This document shows positions 56,021-64,000 of a stretch of 64,000 nt of DNA, in pieces (the stretch's first letter is position 1; the number at the start of each line of letters is the position of its first letter). The notes below the pieces were generated by a model, which was not told where the DNA came from, searched no databases, and saw only the letters and a list, made by a program, of their open reading frames with translations. The DNA is from Pseudomonas fluorescens (GTDB taxonomy: Bacteria > Pseudomonadota > Gammaproteobacteria > Pseudomonadales > Pseudomonadaceae). The DNA lies in NCBI RefSeq assembly GCF_002022275.1, contig NZ_MSDF01000016.1, positions 312,301 to 376,300 of the forward strand. The letters are read 5' to 3'. The position numbers were made by a program, and so were the translations under genes.

Positions 56021-59000
56021 TTAGTCGAGTTTGCTCGGCGGTGGTTCCGGCGCGTCCTCGACTTTACCGGCTGGCGGCTCAGGTGCGTCTTGTTGCGTGG
56101 CAGGCCCGACGATGGTCTTGCGATCATCCTCGGCCGGCACCAGTTTGTATTCCTGACCATGCATGTTCTTGAGGTACACCTCCATCTGCCGGAAGGAGAT
56201 GTTGATGTGCTGTTTCTTGAACTCACGGTTGATATAGCGGTTGACCTCATCCAGCACCGGGTTGCGGTCACCCAGGTCGCGCACGTGCATGCGCAGTTCG
56301 TGGTCGAGGGTGCTTTCGCCGAAGTTGAGGAAATACACGTGAGGTTCGGGTTCTTTCAGCACGCGCGGGTTTTCCCGGGCGGCCTTGAGTAACAGATCCT
56401 TCACCAGGTCAAGGTCAGAGCCGTAGTCCACGCCGAGTTTCAGCGTGACGCGGGTGATGGTGTCGGTCAGCGACCAGTTGATCAGTTGCCCGGTGATGAA
56501 CGTCTTGTTCGGGACAATGATGTCCTTGCGGTCAAAGTCGGTGATGGTCGTGGCGCGGATGCGGATCTTGCTCACTGTGCCCGACAGGTTGCCGATGGTG
56601 ATGGTGTCGCCGATACGCACCGGGCGTTCAAACAGGATCATGATGCCGGAGATGAAGTTCGCAAAGATCTCCTGCATCCCGAAGCCCAACCCCACCGACA
56701 GCGCCGCCACCAGCCATTGCAACTTGTCCCAGCTCACGCCGAGTGTGGAAAGCGTCGAGACAAAACCGACACCGGCGATCACGTAGGACAGCAACGTGGT
56801 GGTTGCGTAGGCGCTGCCCTGGGCCAGGTCCAGCTTGGACAACACCAGCACTTCCAGCAAACCGGGCAAGTTGCGCGCGAGGGCGAAGGTGATGCCGACG
56901 ATGATCGACGCGCCGAGCAAGTCGCCGATGCTGATCGGCACCATGCTGATATTGGCGCCAGTGCCGCTGGTGTATTCGTAGAGGGTCACGTTGTCCAGGT
57001 AGGAGAACACGGTGATCAGGTCTTTCCACACCCAGTACAGCGCAGCGATAAAGCCGCCGAGCAAGGCCAGGCGGATCAGGCGCATCGACTGTTCATTGAC
57101 CTGTTCGATGTCCAGCGTCGGCTCTTCGATCACCGCTTCGCCGTCGCCGGCTTCCTTGGCGGCCTGGCGTTTGGCCAGGGCCCGCGCGTAGGCCAGGCGC
57201 CGTGCGGCAACGCCCAGGCCGCGCACGAAGGTGGCTTCGATCACCAGCCAGAACATCAGCAGGTACAAGGTATTGATCAAGCGGTCGCTGAGCTTCAGCG
57301 CGGTGTAGTAGTAGCCAAAGCACACGGCGATAAACAGCGCGACGGGCAGGGCGGTGAACACCAGCCCCACGAACTTGCGGAACAGCGAAGCTTTTTCATG
57401 GGTCGGGCTGTTCAGCAGCAAGCGGCCGAGCAGCCAGGCCATCAGCGCGTAGCAGGTCAGGACAACGCCAATGCCCAGCACGTCGTCGGCTAGCGCCGCG
57501 GGTTGGTGCTCGGCTATGGCCACCACGGCCACCAGTGCGAGTACTACGAGGCCCAGTTTGCGAATCCAGCCCTGCAGAAATGCCACCTGAGGCCGTTCCC
57601 AGCGGAAATGCAGTTCCGCCACGCCACCCGGCGCGAGAATCCGGTAAGCGGTGTAGAACACCAACCACGCCTGGGCAATCAGCAGCAGCGCCGAGCCCAG
57701 GTTGGCGTTCTGCCCACGGGCGTCGATCTGCAGCGCGTAGCCGCAGAGTGCCAAGCCCAGAGAGACCGGCATTGCCAGCAGGATATTGATCAGAATCGCC
57801 TGCGGCGTGTGCCATTGGCTGTCGCGCTTGAAATGGCCAATGTCCAGGTGGACTTTGTTCAGGCGCTGATACAAGGCTTTACGCCGCCACAGCAAGGCAC
57901 CGATCAGCAGCAGCAACGGCAGGAACAGCAGCGGGCGCTGGGTCAGGCCGTCATACAGTTCACTGACGCTGGAGGCCCATGGCAGGGTGGTGACTTGCTT
58001 GCTGAAATGCGCCGGGACGGTTTCCAGCCACTCGGTGTCCAGCGGCTTGTTGCTCGGAATCCAGAACATCTGCTCATCCAGCGTCGCGCGCAGGGTGGTG
58101 GCGGTGCTGAGCAATTGTTTCTGGTTCAGTTGCAGCGTGATGGATTCGTTGAGCAGCGCGCTGAGCTCACGGCTCAGGCGCTCCAGCAGGTCGCTGCGGG
58201 TGATCGCCAGTTCCAGCAGGGTGCGGCGCAGTTGCGGGGTGACGTCTTCCGGCGGCTGGTTGGCCAGCAGGCTATCGACATAAGTGCTGGGGGTGCTGAT
58301 CAGCTCGCGTTGTTGGTTGACCTCGAACTGGTACAAACGAATGTTGGCGATATCGTCTGCCAGGTTGCGGTCGACCGTCAGGCGCGGCAGCGCTTGCTTT
58401 TGTTTGTAGAGAATCTTGGAGAGCAGCAGGCTGCCCTTGAGCACGTTGATTTGCTCGTCCAGCGCAGAGTCGCTCTGGGTGACGGTGTCGAGTTGCTGCT
58501 TGGTCTGCAGGTTTTTCTGGGTCAGGTCGTTGAGCCGGTCGGTGCTTTTGAGCAGGTAGTCGGACAGCTTCAGGTTGGCCGCGCTTTCCGTGGCCAGAAT
58601 GCTGCTGCCACCGGCTTTTTGCGCTTCGATGGACTGCTGGGTAACGGTCTGCTGGGACTGGGCCAGGCGTTTCTGGTTGATCAGGGTTTGCAGGTCCTGG
58701 ATCTCTTGTTCCAGCCGCGAAGTTTTCTCCAGCACCAGGTCGTGCTGGCTGTTGCCCAAGTCTTGCAGTTGGCTGTTGCCGGCCAGTTCCTGGCGGCGCA
58801 GGGGAATCAGGGCATTCAGGGCGGCGAGTTCGGCGTTCAACTGGTTGCGCTGATCGCCGCTGATGGCTTTACCGTTGTCTTTGCCGCCCTTGAGGATCGA
58901 GTTGATCTGCTGGATACGCGTCTGGCTGCTGCTGATTTCGGTCTGGGCGCGCTCCGGGCGGGTTTGCGCGGCGATGGTCAGGCTGTTGGCGTCGGCCAGT

Positions 59001-59404
59001 TCTTTTTGCAGGTCGCCTTGCTGGGTGGTGCGTTGCACCAGCAGTTGCTCAAGCTGCGGCACCGGCAGGGTGGAATAGCGTTGGGCCACCGGGATGACTT
59101 TGGTGGCCTTGAGCCGCACCAGATCGCGCTGGTTCTCGGTGGTCTGGCGCGGCGCGTCTTCGAGCTGGCGCTTTAGGTCGGCCAGGCGCTGATCGTAATC
59201 CTGCTGGTTGCCCAGGTAAGTGAGGGTCTGTTGCAGGATCGCTTGCAACGCCTTCATGTCGGCGTCGGGCAGCTTGCGGTCGGGCAGCTTGTCCAGGGTT
59301 TGCTGGATGGCATCGGCGCTGGGCGGGTCGGCAGCGTAAACGCTGCCGACACAAAGGGTCAGGCCCAGCAGGGCAGTGGCTAAAAAGGTGCGCAGAGTCG
59401 TCAT
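56021..59404 (-). CDS. mscK: Large mechanosensitive channel of the MscK/KefA type
   Basis: A 1127-residue inner-membrane channel that opens under osmotic downshock. Signal peptide (1-24, cut after VYA), a long periplasmic coiled-coil region (about 25-500), then about eleven membrane helices. The pore helix is in SVGLGFGMQEIFANFISGIMILFERPVRIGD, followed by the MscS beta domain and C-terminal domain, ending in a Pro-rich tail. The ATG at 59404 gives the standard leader. It starts 56 bp after the antiporter. MscK versus MscM cannot be settled by eye; length and layout favour MscK. Confidence 0.9.
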   Translation of the reverse strand: MTTLRTFLATALLGLTLCVGSVYAADPPSADAIQQTLDKLPDRKLPDADMKALQAILQQTLTYLGNQQDYDQRLADLKRQLEDAPRQTTENQRDLVRLKATKVIPVAQRYSTLPVPQLEQLLVQRTTQQGDLQKELADANSLTIAAQTRPERAQTEISSSQTRIQQINSILKGGKDNGKAISGDQRNQLNAELAALNALIPLRRQELAGNSQLQDLGNSQHDLVLEKTSRLEQEIQDLQTLINQKRLAQSQQTVTQQSIEAQKAGGSSILATESAANLKLSDYLLKSTDRLNDLTQKNLQTKQQLDTVTQSDSALDEQINVLKGSLLLSKILYKQKQALPRLTVDRNLADDIANIRLYQFEVNQQRELISTPSTYVDSLLANQPPEDVTPQLRRTLLELAITRSDLLERLSRELSALLNESITLQLNQKQLLSTATTLRATLDEQMFWIPSNKPLDTEWLETVPAHFSKQVTTLPWASSVSELYDGLTQRPLLFLPLLLLIGALLWRRKALYQRLNKVHLDIGHFKRDSQWHTPQAILINILLAMPVSLGLALCGYALQIDARGQNANLGSALLLIAQAWLVFYTAYRILAPGGVAELHFRWERPQVAFLQGWIRKLGLVVLALVAVVAIAEHQPAALADDVLGIGVVLTCYALMAWLLGRLLLNSPTHEKASLFRKFVGLVFTALPVALFIAVCFGYYYTALKLSDRLINTLYLLMFWLVIEATFVRGLGVAARRLAYARALAKRQAAKEAGDGEAVIEEPTLDIEQVNEQSMRLIRLALLGGFIAALYWVWKDLITVFSYLDNVTLYEYTSGTGANISMVPISIGDLLGASIIVGITFALARNLPGLLEVLVLSKLDLAQGSAYATTTLLSYVIAGVGFVSTLSTLGVSWDKLQWLVAALSVGLGFGMQEIFANFISGIMILFERPVRIGDTITIGNLSGTVSKIRIRATTITDFDRKDIIVPNKTFITGQLINWSLTDTITRVTLKLGVDYGSDLDLVKDLLLKAARENPRVLKEPEPHVYFLNFGESTLDHELRMHVRDLGDRNPVLDEVNRYINREFKKQHINISFRQMEVYLKNMHGQEYKLVPAEDDRKTIVGPATQQDAPEPPAGKVEDAPEPPPSKLD

Positions 59405-59460
59405 GGATACCGGTCGAGCAAGGTAAAGAAGGTGGGGGTGTGACGCCATAGCCCCGCAGT

Positions 59461-61203
<1,743 letters not shown>

Positions 61204-61310
61204 AGGCAGTACTCCAGAACTGGGTAGACGAGGCGCAAACTGACCATGCAGTCTGCGTGCCAGCGATTCTAACCTGTTGAATTGCTGCGCTGTCAAAAGA
61301 TCGTTCCAAT

Positions 61311-61412
61311 CTGGGAGCTGGCTTGTGTGGGAGCCGGGCTTGCCCGCGATGCAGGCACCTCGGTCTTCAGGTGGATCGAGGTGATGCCATCGCAGGCAAG
61401 CCAGCTCCCACA
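61311..61412. repeat. REPIN with a duplicated REP fragment on the left arm
   Basis: CTGGGAGCTGGCTTG at 61311-61325 precedes the full unit TGTGGGAGCCGGGCTTGCCC; the inverse GCAAGCCAGCTCCCACA ends at 61412. The spacer shares GCAGGCACCTCGGT and GAGGTGATGC with 4940-5027. Confidence 0.9.
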
Positions 61413-61430
61413 GGGGATAGGCGTTGTCAG

Positions 61431-63056
61431 TTAGAGACGAAACCGCCCCACCATCCCGTTCAAATCCACCGCCAGGCGCGACAACTCACTGCTCGCCGCG
61501 CTGGTCTGGCTGGCGCCGGTCGCCGATTGCACCGACAGGTCACGGATATTCACCAGGTTACGGTCCACTTCCCGCGCCACCTGCGCCTGCTCTTCCGCCG
61601 CGCTGGCGATGACCAGGTTGCGTTCGTTGATCTCGACGATTGCGCTGTTGATGGTATCAAGCGACATTCCCGCGCCTTTGGCGATATTCAGCGTTGATTC
61701 GGCGCGCTCGGTGCTGTTGCGCATCGAATCCACGGCGTGTTCTGTGCCGGCCTGAATGCTGCCGATCATCCGCTCGATCTCGCTGGTCGATTGCTGGGTG
61801 CGATGGGCCAGTGCACGCACTTCGTCCGCGACCACCGCAAACCCACGACCCGCTTCACCGGCACGTGCCGCTTCAATCGCTGCGTTCAGGGCCAGCAGGT
61901 TGGTCTGGTCGGCGAGGCCGCGAATCACGTCCAGCACTTTGCCGATATCCCGCGATTCATTGGCCAGGTCGCCAATCAAGGTGGCGGTGGCCTGCACGTC
62001 GCCGCTCATGCGTTCGATGGCGCTGACGGTTTCCTGCACCAGGTCGCGGCCGTCACCGGCAGAAGTGGTGGCGTTGCGCGAGGCTTCGGAGGTGCTCACC
62101 GCGTTGCGCGCGACTTCTTCGACCGCGCTGGTCATCTCGTTGACGGCGGTGGCGGCTTGTTCGATTTCGTTGTTTTGCTGGGTCAGGCCACGGGCGCTTT
62201 CGTCGGTGACGGCGTTCAGCTCTTCGGCGGCGGAGGCCAACTGGGTGGCAGAGCCGGCGATGCGTTGCAGGGTGTCGCGCAGCTTGTCCTGCATTTTGGC
62301 CATGGCGGCGAGCAAGCGGCCGGCTTCGTCGTTGCCTTCCACCTTGATCGGCCGCGTGAGGTTGCCTTCGGCGACTTCTTCGGCGGCTTCCAGTGCCTGG
62401 GAAATCGGCACGGTGATGCTGCGGGTCAGCAGCCAGGCGAACAGCACGGTCAGTGCCGTGGCAACGATCAACAGGCCCACGACCAGGCTGAACGCTGAGT
62501 CGTATTGATCCTTGGCGGCCTGGTTGGTGGCCAGCGCCATTTTGCCGTTGATTTCCACCAAGCGGTCCATGGTGGCGTTGATTTTGTCGGAGTTGGCCAA
62601 CAGTTCGGTATTGAGCAAGGTGCGCAGTTCATCGAGCTGGTTGGCGCTGGACATCGTCATCATGCGCGCTTCGATCTGGTGGTACTGGCTCAGCAGTTGC
62701 AGGTATTCGTTGTACGCAGCGCGCTCTTCAGGGCTATCGATCAGCTTCTCGTAAACCCCCTGGGCGGCGCGAATCTGCTGGTTGCGTGTTTCAAACGATT
62801 GCAGGGTCTTTTGCTGAACCTCTGGCTCGCGGTTGGTCAGCAGGCGATAAGACAAGACGCGCAAGCGCAGGGTCAACTGGGTGAACTCATCCAGGGCGCG
62901 AATGCTTGGCACGCTGCTCAGGGTGATGTCGTCGGTGGCCGCGCGAATTTTGCTCATCTGATTCAAGGCAAACACACCGAGAAACAGCATCAGTGCGCCA
63001 ATAAAAGCAAAACCGAGGAACGCCCGCGGAGCGATATTCATATTTCGTAGGGACAT
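61431..63056 (-). CDS. Methyl-accepting chemotaxis protein with four-helix-bundle sensor
   Basis: A 541-residue chemoreceptor. Membrane helix 1 at about 12-31, periplasmic four-helix bundle at 32-190 ([17 protein letters not shown]), membrane helix 2 at about 190-210 ([21 protein letters not shown]), HAMP at 211-265, and a long signalling hairpin with the tip sequence [34 protein letters not shown]. The ligand is unknown. A sigma-28-type promoter lies 58 bp upstream. The C-terminus lacks a CheR-docking pentapeptide. Confidence 0.95.
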   Translation of the reverse strand: MSLRNMNIAPRAFLGFAFIGALMLFLGVFALNQMSKIRAATDDITLSSVPSIRALDEFTQLTLRLRVLSYRLLTNREPEVQQKTLQSFETRNQQIRAAQGVYEKLIDSPEERAAYNEYLQLLSQYHQIEARMMTMSSANQLDELRTLLNTELLANSDKINATMDRLVEINGKMALATNQAAKDQYDSAFSLVVGLLIVATALTVLFAWLLTRSITVPISQALEAAEEVAEGNLTRPIKVEGNDEAGRLLAAMAKMQDKLRDTLQRIAGSATQLASAAEELNAVTDESARGLTQQNNEIEQAATAVNEMTSAVEEVARNAVSTSEASRNATTSAGDGRDLVQETVSAIERMSGDVQATATLIGDLANESRDIGKVLDVIRGLADQTNLLALNAAIEAARAGEAGRGFAVVADEVRALAHRTQQSTSEIERMIGSIQAGTEHAVDSMRNSTERAESTLNIAKGAGMSLDTINSAIVEINERNLVIASAAEEQAQVAREVDRNLVNIRDLSVQSATGASQTSAASSELSRLAVDLNGMVGRFRL

Positions 63057-63113
63057 GCTGAGATCCTGAAAGGACCGCGATCCGTGCGGGCTTGAGACGA
63101 GAGTGTGTAAGGC

Positions 63114-63140
63114 CTATCGGCCATACGACTAAAGTCTTAA
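63114..63140 (-). promoter_or_regulatory. Sigma-28 (FliA)-type promoter of the chemoreceptor gene
   Basis: On the minus strand, TTAAGACT (63133-63140), an 11-base spacer, then GCCGATAG (63114-63121). This is close to TAAAGTTT-N11-GCCGATAA. Confidence 0.75.
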
Positions 63141-63333
63141 GTGGGTGCGCGCTTTTGTCGCATCTGACGAGGGGTTTGACGGATTCAGGAACCAGATGGG
63201 GTAAATGCAGTCACTAAGGCTCGAAAGTGCGGCCCGGCCCTTAAAAAACGGGCTGTACGCCAAGGATAACCCTGGCATCCGAGGTGAATTTTCTTTATCG
63301 TCACCGCCCTTTGAAAAAGCCCGAGAAATCAAA

Positions 63334-63564
63334 ATGTTAGAAGCATCCCTCAGCCAGCTTGAACAGCTTGTTACTGACCTCGTACAGCACAATCACGACC
63401 TGTTGGGCAGCAACGAAGCCCTCAAGGCAGAGCTTGCCCGCGCCAAGGACGAAAACGACAGCCTGCAATTGAACTTGATGGAACAGGAAGAAAAACACGG
63501 TGCCACCGCCGCGCGTATTCAAGCGTTGGTTGAGCGCGTGAACGCAGGGCCTGTCAGCGCATGA
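63334..63564 (+). CDS. Small coiled-coil protein paired with a ZapA-like gene (TIGR02449-like)
   Basis: A 76-residue, almost wholly helical coiled-coil protein (MLEASLSQLEQLVTDLVQHNHDLLGSNEALKAELARAKDENDSLQLNLMEQEEK). It looks like the ZapB/TIGR02449-type small partner encoded next to zapA in pseudomonads, but the sequence differs from the usual copy. The ATG at 63334 is preferred over an in-frame start 43 codons upstream. The stop overlaps the next gene (ATGA), so the two proteins are made together. Confidence 0.8.
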   Translation: MLEASLSQLEQLVTDLVQHNHDLLGSNEALKAELARAKDENDSLQLNLMEQEEKHGATAARIQALVERVNAGPVSA

Positions 63565-63854
63565 ATGAAGGGATAAAGGTCGTTTCGATTCTCGGTGAGG
63601 ATTACTCGATCAAGGCGCCGCAAGGGGAGGATCAAACCCTGCTGCACGCCGTGACCATGCTCAAGGCTTCCCTGGCCACCACCAAGAAAAAGTACCCGAC
63701 CCTGATCGGTGACAAATTATTGGTACTGGCCGCGCTGAACCTGTGCGCCGAGCAGATCGAAATGAAAAAGCACCACCAGCAGGAACTCGACCGTTACCAA
63801 GAGCAAGTCAGCGCCACGGTCGATGTGATTTCCAAGGCGATCGGAACGCCTTAG
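63561..63854 (+). CDS. Divergent ZapA-family cell-division protein
   Basis: A 97-residue ZapA-like protein: an N-terminal globular part (VVSILGEDYSIKAPQGEDQTLLHAVTMLKASLA) and a C-terminal coiled coil (LCAEQIEMKKHHQQELDRYQEQVSA). ZapA tethers FtsZ filaments. The typical Pseudomonas ZapA begins differently and has ...ILDKEYCIACPPEERANL; this one looks like a diverged paralog. 6S RNA, usually just after zapA, is not here: an oppositely oriented gene begins three bases downstream. Confidence 0.8.
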   Translation: MNEGIKVVSILGEDYSIKAPQGEDQTLLHAVTMLKASLATTKKKYPTLIGDKLLVLAALNLCAEQIEMKKHHQQELDRYQEQVSATVDVISKAIGTP

Positions 63855-63857
63855 CGG

Positions 63858-64000
63858 TCAGAACCACTCATCCTGCATGCCGAGGCACGTGTCATCGCGT
63901 GCTTCAAGAATCGCCAGTTCATGATGGCAGCCCGGTACTTCCCAGGTCAGGAAGTAGCGGGCGGCCTGGAGCTTGCCTTTATAGAAGGCCACATCGGCCG
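63858..64000 (-). CDS. Acyl-CoA dehydrogenase, C-terminal end only
   Basis: The last 47 codons of a gene entering from the right edge, ending ...ARYFLTWEVPGCHHELAILEARDDTCLGMQDEWF. This C-terminus is characteristic of the roughly 600-residue FadE/DmdC-type acyl-CoA dehydrogenases (C-terminal extension ending in MQDEWF). The rest lies outside the window, so substrate and catalytic residues cannot be checked. It is convergent with the ZapA-like gene. Confidence 0.82.
   Translation of the reverse strand, partial: ADVAFYKGKLQAARYFLTWEVPGCHHELAILEARDDTCLGMQDEWF

Noticed and set aside
57503..59176. A 557-codon plus-strand frame over mscK
   Set aside because: Leu/Gln-rich shadow of a coiled-coil gene on the other strand.
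63855..64000. 6S RNA (ssrS) downstream of the ZapA-like gene
   Set aside because: The sequence is the coding end of an acyl-CoA dehydrogenase on the minus strand, ending three bases from the ZapA-like stop.

Overview
The window is chromosomal DNA from a fluorescent pseudomonad, most likely of the Pseudomonas fluorescens group. Three things point there. The gene order pha - hslVU - argS - priA - rpmE - malic enzyme - mrcA - pil - aroKB - damX-like - gltBD - hemE follows the order I remember from P. aeruginosa. The products are typical Pseudomonas proteins. REP/REPIN palindromes (GTGGGAGC(T/C)GGCTTGCC... and GTGGCGAGCGGGCTTGCC...) occur at fifteen intergenic or gene-edge sites. No rRNA, tRNA, CRISPR array, IS element or prophage is visible. 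The strain is not identified.

Layout. 1-4.3 kb (minus): polyhydroxyalkanoate genes phaC1-phaZ-phaC2, with phaC2 cut by the window edge. 4.5-12.1 kb (minus): a DUF971 gene, hslVU behind a clear sigma-32-type promoter, argS with an FtsN-like SPOR gene, and priA. 12.4-14.4 kb (plus): rpmE with a structured leader, then a malic enzyme. 14.5-17 kb (minus): mrcA (PBP1a). 17.2-24.1 kb (plus): a reduced type IV pilus/competence operon (short PilM, PilN, a PilO-PilP fusion, a short PilQ), then aroK, aroB and a DamX-like protein. 24.4-31.6 kb (plus): gltB, gltD and hemE. 31.8-34.1 kb: a divergent MFS transporter/LysR pair.

34.2-51.8 kb (minus): a 20-gene, almost fully overlapping operon for an aryl polyene lipid pigment. 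It encodes ketosynthases, ketoreductase, dehydratases, two acyl carrier proteins, an aryl/acyl ligase fused to a dehydratase, a Tyr/His ammonia-lyase-like enzyme, a thioesterase, a glycosyltransferase, two acyltransferases, a methyltransferase, a flavoenzyme, and a LolA-like plus MMPL export pair with lipoproteins. The lyase and ligase would supply and activate the aryl starter. The type II PKS would extend and dehydrate it. The transferases would attach it to a lipid or sugar carrier, and the MMPL/LolA pair would carry it to the outer membrane. This block appears inserted relative to the P. aeruginosa order.

52-64 kb: an orphan ParA-type ATPase, a small DUF6124-like gene behind a three-way-junction RNA element, trxC, a small acidic protein, selO, mscK, a NhaP2-type antiporter, a chemoreceptor with a sigma-28-type promoter, a divergent ZapA-like/coiled-coil pair, and the 3' end of an acyl-CoA dehydrogenase.

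The least ordinary observations are: a REPIN lying in frame inside the signal-peptide region of the aryl-polyene LolA-like gene; a LysR gene whose last ~20 codons are REP sequence; the PilM deletion with the PilO-PilP fusion; the structured RNA upstream of the small DUF gene; and two REPINs 600 bp apart that differ by one base.
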